A stretch of 64,000 bases of DNA, taken from contig JBBINH010000014.1 in the NCBI GenBank assembly GCA_037443945.1, forward strand, positions 1-64,000, read 5' to 3'. The position numbers and the translations under genes are program-made. This document shows, piece after piece, positions 49,379 through 57,778 of the stretch. Within the stretch, counting starts at the first letter, position 1, and each line of letters starts with the position of its first letter. A model generated the notes under the pieces. The model had not been told where the DNA came from. It saw only the letters and a program-made list of their open reading frames with translations, and ran no database searches. The stretch comes from SSF26 sp037443945 (GTDB taxonomy: Bacteria > Chloroflexota > Anaerolineae > J102).

Positions 49379-49546
49379 TCAGGGTGTTTCGGGTGGAAAC
49401 CAGGTTTGTAACAGGTCGAAGACGAACGCGCGCAGGTCCTCGCCCAGGATGAGCAGAATGGCGAGGATGATGATGGCGATGAGAAGGAGGATCAGGGCGT
49501 ACTCGATGGCGCTTTGACCATCGGGAGAGAAAGCGTTCCGCTTCAT
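49379..49546 (-). CDS. Flp-type pilin (55 residues)
   Basis: MKRNAFSPDGQSAIEYALIL then a hydrophobic helix (LLLIAIIILAILLILGEDLR). The G|QSAIEYAL cut site with Glu at +5 is the hallmark of Flp/Fap pilins of the Tad system. ATG at 49546 overlaps the end of the upstream mannosyl-transferase gene by four bases (ATGA), so they are translated together. No tad assembly genes are in the window. The mature pilin would be about 45 residues. Confidence 0.85.
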   Translation of the reverse strand: MKRNAFSPDGQSAIEYALILLLIAIIILAILLILGEDLRAFVFDLLQTWFPPETP

Positions 49547-50304
49547 AGGGGATGTTCGGGGTCGGGCAAGTGGGAAGGCCGCATCGTTCCATCGGACGCC
49601 CGAAACGCCAACCGCAGCACGGTGGCGCCGGCCTTGAGGATCTCCTGCCGAGAGATTTTCGAAGCGCCTCGTCGCCGGTCGGTGAACATGATGGGCGTCT
49701 CCACCACGGTGAAACCGGCCTGCAACACCCGCCATAGCATCTCGATCAGATAAGAATAGCCATCGGCCTGGATCGAGGTGGGATCAACGGCCTGCAACAC
49801 CTCGCGACGATAGCACCGAAATCCGGCCGTACAGTCGTTGACCTTGAGGTTCAGAAGCCAGCGGGCGAATAGATTGGCCCCTCGGCTGAGCAAACGCCGG
49901 TTGAAACCCCACAGCCGCACACCTCCACCGGGGACATAACGGGAACCGACCGCCACATCGGCCTGATCGGTCAGTTTGATCAACGAGGGCAGATAGCGCG
50001 GGTTATGGGAAAAATCGGCATCCATCGTCACCACGCGGTCGAAACCGCCTTCGAGGGCGAACAGAAAACCGGTGGTATACGCCGTACCCAAACCCAATTT
50101 GGTCGGACGATGGATGACATGGACGGTACCGTACGTGCGCATGAGACGGTCGGCGATGCTGCCGGTGCCGTCCGGCGAATTGTCGTCCACGATCAAAATG
50201 TGCAAACCGAGATCAAGGGCCCGCAGACTTTCGACCAGCGGCGCAATGTTCTCGGCCTCGTTGTAAGTCGGAATAATGGTTAGAACACGAGGACGCGCAT
50301 TCAC
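49543..50304 (-). CDS. Polyprenol monophosphomannose synthase, copy 2 (GT2)
   Basis: DPM1-like GT2 with LTIIPTYNEAENIAPLVESL, IVDDNSPDGTGSIADRL, TMDADFSHNPRYLP, GSRYVPGGGV and FTDRRRGASKISRQEILKA. It has no C-terminal membrane domain. Start is GTG at 50302-50304. Its last bases overlap the Flp pilin start (ATGA). Two copies in one window (the other at 30886) suggest at least two polyprenol-mannose-using routes; the pilin link suggests the pilin could be one acceptor, which is inference. Confidence 0.88.
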   Translation of the reverse strand: MNARPRVLTIIPTYNEAENIAPLVESLRALDLGLHILIVDDNSPDGTGSIADRLMRTYGTVHVIHRPTKLGLGTAYTTGFLFALEGGFDRVVTMDADFSHNPRYLPSLIKLTDQADVAVGSRYVPGGGVRLWGFNRRLLSRGANLFARWLLNLKVNDCTAGFRCYRREVLQAVDPTSIQADGYSYLIEMLWRVLQAGFTVVETPIMFTDRRRGASKISRQEILKAGATVLRLAFRASDGTMRPSHLPDPEHPL

Positions 50305-50356
50305 GGCAAACCACCGCAGAACCGATTGCTCCGATTAGGGTGGGAGAGGACATCCC

Positions 50357-50386
50357 ATTCTACATAAGCGCCTGCCGACGGCCCAA
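50357..50386 (-). promoter_or_regulatory. Promoter of the mannose-synthase/pilin operon
   Basis: Minus strand: TTGGGC (50381-50386), 18-base spacer, extended TAGAAT (50357-50362). Confidence 0.45.
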
Positions 50387-50415
50387 ACCTGCTGCCAACG
50401 TCGCGGCCATCGGCC

Positions 50416-50796
50416 TCAGGTCGTGTCGGCACCGTTGGTCCTCTCGGCCTCTGCAGCCGGGTACAGGCGATGAAAAACGTAATCCTCGACGACCTGCCCC
50501 CGACGCAGATGCTCTTCGACAATGCGAGCCACGACCTGTTCGTCCACGCTGTGATACCAGATTCCGTCGGGATACACGACCAGCAACGGGCCGCCGTAAC
50601 AGACACCCAAACACGATGTGACGCTGCGCTTGACCCGCTGGGGGTTATCGTATTCGCCCAATTCGCCCAAGAGTCGGCCCAGGGCCTTATAGACGGCCGG
50701 GCTGCGGCGGTCGGGATCGCAATAGGGGCCCACACAGATAAACACGTGACGGGCATAGGGGGCCTGAACAGGGGCATTGTCGGCAGGGGTGCTCAT
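50416..50796 (-). CDS. 2Fe-2S thioredoxin-like ferredoxin
   Basis: A single-domain (2Fe-2S) ferredoxin of the thioredoxin-like type: HVFICVGPYCDP supplies two Cys and, about 36 residues on, SVTSCLGVCYGGPLLVVYPD the other two, followed by a YHSVDEQVVARIVEEHL helix. Such small proteins carry electrons to oxidoreductases; the partner is not obvious here. ATG 50796 with a promoter 54 bases upstream. Confidence 0.85.
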   Translation of the reverse strand: MSTPADNAPVQAPYARHVFICVGPYCDPDRRSPAVYKALGRLLGELGEYDNPQRVKRSVTSCLGVCYGGPLLVVYPDGIWYHSVDEQVVARIVEEHLRRGQVVEDYVFHRLYPAAEAERTNGADTT

Positions 50797-50849
50797 GGGT
50801 CACGACGAAGACGGTGAACCGGTGAAGGAGCGATGGGTCTATAGGCCGG

Positions 50850-50879
50850 ACTATAGCCGGCCCGATAGGGGCATGTCAA
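50850..50879 (-). promoter_or_regulatory. Promoter of the 2Fe-2S gene
   Basis: Minus strand: TTGACA (50874-50879, perfect), 18-base spacer, TATAGT (50850-50855). It points at the 50796 gene from just beyond the 3' end of the class IV aminotransferase. Confidence 0.7.
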
Positions 50880-50897
50880 ATCGACCACGACGAGGGC

Positions 50898-51725
50898 TCA
50901 GACGGCCTGTTCCCAGGCGGCGGCCTCCCAGGCGCGATAGGCTGCCAGCAGCTTCTGCGTGATCGGTCCCGGCCTGCCCAGCACGTGTTCACCGACCCGA
51001 TGGATGGGCAAAACCCCCCGGCGGGTTGAAGTCAGAAAGGCCTCGTCCCATAAGGGCAAATCGGCCAGCAGTAGCGGCCGACGTCGGAAAGGAATCGCCA
51101 GTTCGGCGGCCAGGCGGATGACGCGCGTCATCACCGTCCCTTCGAGGATGGTGCCCGGCGGCGGCGCCAGCAGGGTGCCCGCCATGACGACGAACACGTT
51201 GCAGTTCGAACCCTCGGTCACGCAGCCGAACCGATCGACCAGGAGGGCATCATGAACGCCGGCAGCCTGGGCCGCCTTGCGCGCCAGCCCCGGTACCAGG
51301 GTATTGAGCGATTTGACCTGGGGCATGGCCCGTTCGCCGTGATAAACGGCCACGGCCACACCTTCTTCGTACTCGGCGGGACTCGGCGCCGTGTAGGCCA
51401 TCTCGTAGATGAAGACATCCGCCGTCGGTCCACCCAGATCCAGCGCCAACACCCGCAGCAGACCATCCGGCGCATTCGCCGTCACCACCTGCCGACACCA
51501 GGCGGCCAACTGCTCCCGTTCGACCGGGAGGACGATCTGCGCACCGCGCGCCGACTCCTCCATACGCTCCAGGTGTTCGCTCAGGGCCATAAGGCGCCCT
51601 TTGCGGGCCAAAATGGTCTCATACACGCCCAGGGCACCGGTCAGCGCCGAGGCAAAAACGGGGATAACGGCTGCTTCCGGTCCGATGAAGCGACCGTTGT
51701 GGAGGATGTGGGGATGGACGGTCAT
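50898..51725 (-). CDS. Class IV aminotransferase (BCAT/D-amino-acid/ADC-lyase-like)
   Basis: PLP enzyme of fold type IV. The catalytic Lys is in PQVKSLNTLVPG (Lys138) and the phosphate-binding GCVTEGSNCNVFVV motif is near 168, with the EGTVMTRVIRLA part of the C-terminus. N-terminus ILHNGRFIGPEAAVIPVFAS is usual. Members include branched-chain aminotransferase, D-amino-acid aminotransferase and 4-amino-4-deoxychorismate lyase; residues to tell these apart cannot be judged here. pheST lies 12 bases upstream in the same direction, so it could be the last gene of that transcript. Confidence 0.88.
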   Translation of the reverse strand: MTVHPHILHNGRFIGPEAAVIPVFASALTGALGVYETILARKGRLMALSEHLERMEESARGAQIVLPVEREQLAAWCRQVVTANAPDGLLRVLALDLGGPTADVFIYEMAYTAPSPAEYEEGVAVAVYHGERAMPQVKSLNTLVPGLARKAAQAAGVHDALLVDRFGCVTEGSNCNVFVVMAGTLLAPPPGTILEGTVMTRVIRLAAELAIPFRRRPLLLADLPLWDEAFLTSTRRGVLPIHRVGEHVLGRPGPITQKLLAAYRAWEAAAWEQAV

Positions 51726-51736
51726 AGACAGCGCTC

Positions 51737-54286
51737 CTATCCGGCCCGCAGGACGGCGCCGATTTCCCGCTCGAGGCGGGACACGATGCGTTGGCGCAAC
51801 CGGGCCGTGTCGGCATCGGTCAGGGTTTTCGTCGGCGATTGATAGGTGAGGGCAAAAGCCAGCGATTTCTTCCCCGGCGGAATCGGCTTGCCGCGGTACA
51901 GGTCGAACAAGTGCACATCCACCAGCAGCTCGCCACCGGCCTGGCGGATCAGGGCCTCGACCTCCCCGGCCGGGATGGCCTCATCCACGATGAGGGCGAT
52001 ATCCTCCTTGACCGGTGGGAACTCGCTGAACGAGCGCAGCCGCACGGCCCGGCAAAAGGCAGGTAGCAGAGGGTCAAGGGCCAGCTCGGCGATGACCACA
52101 GGCTGCGCCGGCAGATCATAGGCCTGCCGCACTTTGGGATGGACTTCGCCGATGACCCCCAGGACTTCCTCGCCCAGCCGGATGCGGGCACAGCGGGGGC
52201 CGAACGTGGGCAACAAGACCGGTTCGTAGGTGATCGGCCCGGCATGCAGACCTTCGAACAGCACCTCCACTACGCCCTTGAGATCGAAGAAGTCCAGGGG
52301 TTCGCCGTCGCCGCCGAACCATTCCACGGGTTGGCGCGGTCCGGTCATGACCAGACAAAGCCGGCGCTCTTCGGCCGGCAATTCACCGTCACCGGCTTCG
52401 GGCAGATAGACCGGGCCGATCTCAAAACAGGCCAGGCGGTCGGTCAGACGCAGGTTACGCTGTAGATTCTCCAGAGCGCTGACGATGAGGCTACGCCGCA
52501 TGACGACTCGCTCGGGCGTAATGGGATTGGCCAGGGTGACGAATTGCTCGGGCGTCGGCGCCTGATCGTCCGCATCCGGATAGAGCCGTCTGTGGTTGGC
52601 CACCGTGGTCAGACTGTAGTTGATGGTTTCCTGCAGACCCGCGGCCACCAGCAGATCGCGGATGCGTTCTTCCTGCTCCACCGGCCAGTTATGCCGTTGA
52701 GGCGGCAGTTCATCACTGAGCATGGTGCTGGGAATGGCATCATAGCCGTAAATGCGGGCGATCTCCTCCATCAGATCGGCCGGGATGGTCACATCCAGGC
52801 GATACCAGGGCGGTGTCGCCCAAATGGTCTCGCCCTCAACGCGGATGGTGAACTCAAGCCGCCGTAACAAGGCGATGATTTCGCTCTGGCTCAGGTCGAG
52901 GCCGAGGATACGGCGGACTTCGGCGGGGCTGATGGGGATCTCGACCACCGGTTGAGGACGGGCATAGTCTTCGACAATGCCGTCGGCAATCCAGCCGCCG
53001 CCCAATTCGGCCATCAACTGCGCCCCGCGCACGTTGCCGATGGGATCGAGTTCCGGCGGCACCCCCCGACTGAAGCGATACGCCGCTTCCGAGGGCAATT
53101 TTTGCTTGAGGGCCGTGCGACGGATGTTGATGAAATGAAAACTGGCCGACTCCAGCAGGACATTGCGCGTTGTCTCCGTGACTTCGGTTTCCTGGCCGCC
53201 CATGACGCCGGCAATGGCAATCGGTCCGGCGGCATCCGTAATCATCAGCGTCTCGCCGTCGAGGACCCGGCGTTGGCCGTCGAGGGTCGTGAATTCCTCC
53301 CCTTCGGTCGCCCGGCGCACGATGATACGCACCTTGTCTTCACCGAGACGGCGGGCACGGGCCAGGAGCTTGTCGTAATCGAAGGCATGCAGCGGTTTGC
53401 CCCACTCGAACATGACGTAGTTGGTCACGTCTACCAGATTGTTGATAGGCCGCTGCCCTACCCGCTTCAACCGCTGTTGCATCCAGAACGGCGAAGGCCG
53501 CACGGTCAGATCGCGGATGATGGTGGCGGTGAAACGATGGCAGAGGTCGTCGGCTACGATCTCCACGTCGCAGAAAGCGCTGGCCGGTGGCTGACGGGTC
53601 TGCCAGGTGGGCAACGCGACACGGAGGGGTGCGCCGGTGATGGCCGCCACCTCGCGGGCGACGCCGATGATCGAAGCGATGCGGATCATGTTCGGGGTGA
53701 CGGCAATCTCCAAGACGATATCGCCCAGATAATCGGCCAGCGGCATCCCCACAGGGGCGTCATCGGGCAAGATCAGAATCCCCTCATGGTCCTCCGAAAG
53801 GCCCAACTCCTTCTCCGAACAGGCCATGCCCTGGGATTCGATCCCGCGAATTTTGGCCGGTTTGAGCTTCATCGTCTTGAACTCGGCGGCATAGGGGTCA
53901 ACCAGGGTGGCGCCGAGGGTGGCAAAAGCCACCTTGACCCCGGTTGCGCCGGGTTGCAAATTGGGGGCACCGGTGATGATGGTCATCGGCGTCCCGTGGC
54001 CATAATCCACCGTGGCCAGGAGCAACCGATCGGCATTGGGATGGCGCCGGGTTTCCACGATCTGGCCGACGAAGAGCTTATCGCGCTCCCACACGATATG
54101 GCCGTTGCCGGTTACCAGGTCGTCAGGGGCGATGCCCTTGCGTCGACGCAGGCTTTCGGGCATGGGCAGGCCGATGAACTCGATGTTTTCCACTTCCAGA
54201 CCGGCCAGGGTCAGCTTTTCGGCCAGTTCATCGACCGGCAGGGTCAGATCAACGTATTCTTTGAGCCAGGAAAGGGGAACCTTCAT
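51737..54286 (-). CDS. pheT: Phenylalanyl-tRNA synthetase beta chain
   Basis: The 849-residue beta subunit carries the tRNA-binding domain near residues 60-165 (KLFVGQIVETRRHPNADRLL, then ITGAPNLQPGATGVKVAFAT), the B3/B4 domain with FHFINIRRTALKQKLPSEAA, the B5 domain with DVTIPADLMEEIARIYGYDA and a C-terminal anticodon-binding (FDX-ACB) domain with FPPVKEDIALIVDEA. Length is slightly over the usual 800. It forms an alpha2-beta2 enzyme with PheS. 6 bases separate it from pheS. Confidence 0.97.
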   Translation of the reverse strand: MKVPLSWLKEYVDLTLPVDELAEKLTLAGLEVENIEFIGLPMPESLRRRKGIAPDDLVTGNGHIVWERDKLFVGQIVETRRHPNADRLLLATVDYGHGTPMTIITGAPNLQPGATGVKVAFATLGATLVDPYAAEFKTMKLKPAKIRGIESQGMACSEKELGLSEDHEGILILPDDAPVGMPLADYLGDIVLEIAVTPNMIRIASIIGVAREVAAITGAPLRVALPTWQTRQPPASAFCDVEIVADDLCHRFTATIIRDLTVRPSPFWMQQRLKRVGQRPINNLVDVTNYVMFEWGKPLHAFDYDKLLARARRLGEDKVRIIVRRATEGEEFTTLDGQRRVLDGETLMITDAAGPIAIAGVMGGQETEVTETTRNVLLESASFHFINIRRTALKQKLPSEAAYRFSRGVPPELDPIGNVRGAQLMAELGGGWIADGIVEDYARPQPVVEIPISPAEVRRILGLDLSQSEIIALLRRLEFTIRVEGETIWATPPWYRLDVTIPADLMEEIARIYGYDAIPSTMLSDELPPQRHNWPVEQEERIRDLLVAAGLQETINYSLTTVANHRRLYPDADDQAPTPEQFVTLANPITPERVVMRRSLIVSALENLQRNLRLTDRLACFEIGPVYLPEAGDGELPAEERRLCLVMTGPRQPVEWFGGDGEPLDFFDLKGVVEVLFEGLHAGPITYEPVLLPTFGPRCARIRLGEEVLGVIGEVHPKVRQAYDLPAQPVVIAELALDPLLPAFCRAVRLRSFSEFPPVKEDIALIVDEAIPAGEVEALIRQAGGELLVDVHLFDLYRGKPIPPGKKSLAFALTYQSPTKTLTDADTARLRQRIVSRLEREIGAVLRAG

Positions 54287-54292
54287 ACCGTC

Positions 54293-55321
54293 CTACCACC
54301 CCAATTGTTGCAGGAAACGGACATCGTTGCTGTAGAAGTAGCGGATGTCATCGATGCCGTGGCGGAGCATGGCAATCCGTTCCGGTCCCATGCCGAAGGC
54401 ATAACCGGAGAAACGGTCGGGATCGTAGCCGCCGTTGCGCAGCACGGTCGGATGGACCATACCGCAGCCCAAGATTTCCAACCAGCCCGTGTACTTGCAT
54501 ACCCGACAACCTTTGCCGCCGCAAATGATGCAGTCGATGTCCACCTCGGCGCTGGGTTCGGTAAAGGGGAAGTGGGAACAACGAAAGCGCAGCTTGCGGC
54601 CGGTACCGAACATCTGGTTGGCAAAAGCCACCAGGGTGCCTTTCAGATCGCCAAAGGTGACGTTGCGGCCTACGGCCAAACCTTCGACCTGGTAGAACAT
54701 CATCTCCGAACGGGCCGTGACCTGCTCGTAGCGATGACAGCGGCCGGGCAGGATGACGCGGATAGGTTCGGGTGCGTAGTCGCGCATGGCGCGGATCTGG
54801 CCGGGGCTGGTGTGGGTCCGCAGGATGACATCGGGCACGGTGGTGTAGAACGTATCCTGCATCTCGCGAGCGGGATGGCCTTTGGGGAAGTTGAGCAACT
54901 GAAAGTTGAACTCATCGGTCTCGACATCCCGGGCGGTGTAAATCTGAAAGCCCATGGCGGCAAAGATGGCGTAGATATCCCGCAGGGTCCGGGTGGTGGG
55001 ATGCATTCGGCCTACGGCCGGACGACGCCCCGGCAGAGTAGGGTCAAAGCCGGCTACGGTCAACTCGGCCGTGAGTTGGGCCTCCTTCAGGGCCTGGACG
55101 CGCGCATCGTAAGCGCTTTGGACGGCCTGCTTCAAGGCATTGACGGCTTTGCCGTAGGCGGCACGCTCGCCGCGCGGCAACGTGGCCAGATGGTCAATGG
55201 CCTGTTGCACCAGCCCTTTGCGACCCAGCCAGCGAATACGCCAGGTTTCCAGGGCTTCGGCATCGGTTGCCTGGGCCAGTTCGGTTTCGGCCTGTTGTTG
55301 GAGCGAAACGAGATCGGGCAT
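54293..55321 (-). CDS. pheS: Phenylalanyl-tRNA synthetase alpha chain
   Basis: The catalytic subunit. The coiled-coil N-terminus (about 1-90) is followed by the class II core: HPTTRTLRDIYAIFAAMGFQ, TVPDVILRTHTSPGQIRAM (motif 2), MFYQVEGLAVGRN, EPSAEVDIDC and the motif 3 region MGPERIAMLRHGIDDIR. The Cys-rich insert IICGGKGCRVCKY is usual for this type. 342 residues. Preceded by a promoter and a hairpin attenuator (see those entries), implying control by phenylalanine supply. Confidence 0.98.
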   Translation of the reverse strand: MPDLVSLQQQAETELAQATDAEALETWRIRWLGRKGLVQQAIDHLATLPRGERAAYGKAVNALKQAVQSAYDARVQALKEAQLTAELTVAGFDPTLPGRRPAVGRMHPTTRTLRDIYAIFAAMGFQIYTARDVETDEFNFQLLNFPKGHPAREMQDTFYTTVPDVILRTHTSPGQIRAMRDYAPEPIRVILPGRCHRYEQVTARSEMMFYQVEGLAVGRNVTFGDLKGTLVAFANQMFGTGRKLRFRCSHFPFTEPSAEVDIDCIICGGKGCRVCKYTGWLEILGCGMVHPTVLRNGGYDPDRFSGYAFGMGPERIAMLRHGIDDIRYFYSNDVRFLQQLGW

Positions 55322-55469
55322 AGCAGATAACCGGTGACAGAATGAAGGCGCTGTGGAACGATGCCGACAAAGGCGAAGCCGGTAACTACCCCTGCTTTCG
55401 CCCTAAGGGCAAAACAACTCGGCGTTGTGGGTGAGGCCGTCTCCCTTGGTGGGCAGTTACGGACCCTCA

Positions 55470-55503
55470 ATAAAAACCGCTTCATCCGCCAGGGACGAAG
55501 CGG
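55470..55503 (-). terminator. pheS attenuator: intrinsic terminator in the leader
   Basis: Minus strand: CCGCTTCGTCC (55503-55493), 5-base loop and GGATGAAGCGG (55487-55477) form an 11-bp stem (one G-U pair), followed by TTTTTATT (55476-55469). It lies about 150 bases before pheS and just after the predicted transcription start, where a leader terminator is expected. Confidence 0.8.
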
Positions 55504-55513
55504 AAAGCTTCGC
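55495..55513 (-). promoter_or_regulatory. pheS attenuator: antiterminator hairpin
   Basis: Minus strand: GCGAAGC (55513-55507), TTTCC loop and GCTTCGT (55501-55495) pair over 7 bp (one G-U). The right arm is the same sequence that forms the 5' arm of the terminator stem, so only one of the two can form. This is the expected geometry of transcription attenuation. Confidence 0.65.
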
Positions 55514-55558
55514 AGGAATCGCCATCGGCAGCGTCGCCGGAATGTACTCTTGGCAGCC

Positions 55559-55588
55559 ATTATGGCCGTATCGGCCGACCTCTGTCAA
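55559..55588 (-). promoter_or_regulatory. pheST promoter
   Basis: Minus strand: TTGACA (55583-55588, perfect), 18-base spacer, CATAAT (55559-55564). It gives a start near 55552 and a leader of about 230 bases before pheS. A short leader ORF from ATG 55523-55525 to TAA 55457-55459 (22 codons, only one Phe) may or may not be translated. Confidence 0.75.
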
Positions 55589-55726
55589 ATGGCGTGACGA
55601 GCCGGAGTGTGTATCGAGTTAGGAAGCCCGGTGGCTACGATAGGGACTTGAAGTAGCAAGTCCACGGGGAATCTGCTAGAGTGGATAGGTCAAACCCAGC
55701 AAGCAACCACGAGCAAGGAGGCCTCC
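55589..55726 (+). other. Spacer with a perfect 7-bp hairpin
   Basis: No gene is seen. GGACTTG (55644-55650), AAGTAG loop and CAAGTCC (55657-55663) form a perfect hairpin upstream of the small ORF at 55727. Its role is unknown; there is no T run and no clear promoter nearby. Confidence 0.4.
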
Positions 55727-55810
55727 ATGGCCATCCCGATGATGGCCATCTCTTGTCGCTGCAACGACATAACTAAGCCTTTGCCTGAGCGCCTGTCCCG
55801 AAGGCCGTGA
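55727..55810 (+). CDS. Very short ORF (27 codons) with strong ribosome binding site
   Basis: ATG 55727 is preceded by AAGGAGG (55715-55721) at 5 bases, a better site than that of most genes here. It encodes MAIPMMAISCRCNDITKPLP and seven more residues, with the internal near-repeat ATGGCCATC. It ends just before the MDR dehydrogenase gene (ATG 55837). It could be a leader peptide, the front of a lost gene or noise. Confidence 0.35.
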   Translation: MAIPMMAISCRCNDITKPLPERLSRRP

Positions 55811-55836
55811 GAAGCTCACCCCAAAGGATATTCCTG

Positions 55837-56937
55837 ATGCCGCGCCGACTCGCCGTCACCGCCCCCTTTATTGTGGAAGTTCTGGACTACGAAGAGCCAC
55901 CCTTACAACCCCACCAGGTGCGTGTCAAAACCGAGCTGGCCTCGGCCAAACATGGCACCAACATCGGCATGTTCGAGGGGAAGAACTTCGAAGGATATAC
56001 CTTCGACCCCGATTGGCACATCTTCCGGCCCCAAGCTGAAACCCCCGCATCCCGCTATCCTCGTAGTATGTACGGTGCGATGGGCGTGGGGGTTGTGACC
56101 GAAGTTGGGCCGGAAGTGACTCGCTGGCAAGTGGGGGATCGTGTTTTCGGTGAGATGGATGTGCGGGAGACCAACGTCTGCCGCGAGGACCGTCTGTGGG
56201 CGCTGGGGACCATCAACCCTGAGCTGGCGCTCTTGCTTGAACCGGCCTACGTCGCCTTCCACAGCGTCCGTGAGGCCAATGTGCGCTTCGGCGACAGCGT
56301 GGCCGTCGTCGGGCTGGGGGCCATCGGGCTGCTGGCGGTGCGCATGGCCCGTCTGAGCGGGGCCGAGAGCGTATTTGCCATTGACCCACTGCCCATCCGC
56401 CGCGAGTGCGCCCGCAATCTGGGCGCCGACAAGGTGTTGGATCCGGCCGCCTGTGACGTGGGCATGCGGGTGCACGAGCTCACCGGCGGGCAGGGGACCG
56501 ACGTGACCATCGAGGTGGCCGGCAAGTATCAGGCGCTGCAGGACGCCATCCGCTGCACACGGGCAGGGGGAACCGTGTGTATGACCGGTTTCTACCAGGG
56601 CGAAGCGCACAGCGTATGGTTCGGGCGAGAGGCGCACCACAACCGGCTGACCTTTATCGTGCCGCACGGTTGCGGATGGGCCAACCTGCCACGAGACTAC
56701 CCGCGCTGGACGCAGGAGCGGGCTAACGAGACGTTGGTGAGCTTGATGCGCAAGGGGATCCTCACCGCGCCCGGGATCATCCATCCCATCGTCTCCCTAG
56801 AGGAGGCCCCGAAGGTATGGCGGTGGATCGCCGAAGAGCCGAACAGGGTCATCAAGTTCGCCGTCCGGTTCGATGACCCCCTATCCGGAGGCCCGCCATC
56901 ATTCGCATCGCCGGCGTGTAGCGGTCCCCACGCATGA
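55837..56937 (+). CDS. MDR (zinc-type) alcohol/sugar dehydrogenase family protein
   Basis: Medium-chain dehydrogenase/reductase, about 366 residues: N-terminal GroES-like domain (GVGVVTEVGPEVTRWQVGDR) and C-terminal NAD(P)-binding Rossmann fold with SVAVVGLGAIGLLAVRMARL and a GGQGTDVTIEVAGK motif. The canonical catalytic-zinc Cys and the four-Cys structural zinc lobe are missing, so it belongs to the zinc-lacking MDR subgroup. ATG 55837 with AAAGGA upstream. The last residues run out into a region with a GGAGG site but no intact next gene. Confidence 0.8.
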   Translation: MPRRLAVTAPFIVEVLDYEEPPLQPHQVRVKTELASAKHGTNIGMFEGKNFEGYTFDPDWHIFRPQAETPASRYPRSMYGAMGVGVVTEVGPEVTRWQVGDRVFGEMDVRETNVCREDRLWALGTINPELALLLEPAYVAFHSVREANVRFGDSVAVVGLGAIGLLAVRMARLSGAESVFAIDPLPIRRECARNLGADKVLDPAACDVGMRVHELTGGQGTDVTIEVAGKYQALQDAIRCTRAGGTVCMTGFYQGEAHSVWFGREAHHNRLTFIVPHGCGWANLPRDYPRWTQERANETLVSLMRKGILTAPGIIHPIVSLEEAPKVWRWIAEEPNRVIKFAVRFDDPLSGGPPSFASPACSGPHA

Positions 56938-57070
56938 CGGGCATTCCCCGCTCTGTCATGGATACATCTCTGCGAGCCATAAACCCCGCCTTCGGACACG
57001 AATGGAAGGAGTGCAGATGGGCCCCTCAGCGAATCTGCCTACCCTCCATCCGTGTCCGCAAGCGGCGTTT
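56938..57070. other. Spacer after the MDR gene
   Basis: The spacer holds no gene I can support. Near 56886 a GGAGG site is followed by CATCATTCGCATCGCCGGCG, which would encode a typical start (IIRIAG) only if the ATC were ATG; the next gene of an operon may have decayed here. This is a weak observation. Confidence 0.25.
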
Positions 57071-57541
57071 TCAGCGGTTCTGCCGAGGTAGCCATACCCA
57101 CCGGCCCAACCCGTGCTCTCGCAGCCCAAAGGCCCTGGCCTGGACGGTGTACATCTCACAAGCGGGTGTGACCACGAAACGCTGCAGCCCGTCCGTCGGT
57201 CCATAACCCGGCAGCAGGTTGATGGCGACGTGGTAGCCGGCTTCAGGGCCGACGGCAAAACGGTAATGGCCCTGCTCGTCGGTGGTGGCGTACGCCAACC
57301 AGGGGTCGGCCGGGGTTAGACGACCGTCGCCGTCGCTGTCCTTATACAGATTGACACCGATATCGCTCAGACCCTGCTCGCTCAGACTCTGGACATCGTC
57401 ACCGTCCCGGTCGTGGAACACGGTGCCGTACACAGTGATCGTGCAAGGTGTGGCCTCGGCAAGGGCGATGGGACCGAGGCCGGCCCAAGCGATGAGTGAG
57501 ACCGATAACGCCAAGAACAAGACCAACGAGGCATGCTTCAT
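57071..57541 (-). CDS. Secreted protein with SdrD B-like domain
   Basis: A signal peptide (MKHASLVLFLALSVSLIAWA, cut after about residue 28) is followed by one Ca-binding SdrD B/CnaB-like beta-sandwich: GTVFHDRDGDDVQSLSEQGL, DIGVNLYKDSDGDGRLTPAD and the end TTDEQGHYRFAVGPEAGYHV. The Asp-rich loops (DRDGDD and DSDGDG) suggest calcium binding. No sortase motif or membrane anchor, so it would be free in the envelope or medium. 156 residues; role unknown. Confidence 0.85.
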   Translation of the reverse strand: MKHASLVLFLALSVSLIAWAGLGPIALAEATPCTITVYGTVFHDRDGDDVQSLSEQGLSDIGVNLYKDSDGDGRLTPADPWLAYATTDEQGHYRFAVGPEAGYHVAINLLPGYGPTDGLQRFVVTPACEMYTVQARAFGLREHGLGRWVWLPRQNR

Positions 57542-57597
57542 AGAAGATAAACGGCAATGCGGAGATCGGCAACGGTCGATGATGGAAGCCTGTCAAG

Positions 57598-57615
57598 GGA
57601 GTCCTGCGGGACTCC
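57598..57615. repeat. Small hairpin between two genes
   Basis: GGAGTCC (57598-57604), TGCG loop, GGACTCC (57609-57615): a perfect 7-bp stem in a gene-free gap of about 240 bases. No T run follows on either strand; a weak terminator at best. Confidence 0.3.
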
Positions 57616-57778
57616 TCGAAGTTCTAAAAGCAGTATACCGGCAAAACCCCTGTCCTTTTCCTTACAGTTTGTTTGCAAAGTGCGCCTGCCGAACCTATCC
57701 CCGCGGTTGCCCGACACCGGACAAGAGCATCCCCCTTTCGACTCCAACGGCGGCCGTCCGCGTTGCTGGGGCGCTTTT

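Noticed and set aside
52952..55330. A 792-codon open frame on the plus strand, across pheT and pheS
   Set aside because: It is antisense to two certain genes, has no recognisable family and follows from high G+C, which lengthens open frames on the opposite strand.
57542..57778. Terminator for the genes on both sides
   Set aside because: A 7-bp hairpin exists but no T run on either strand; kept only as a hairpin with low confidence.
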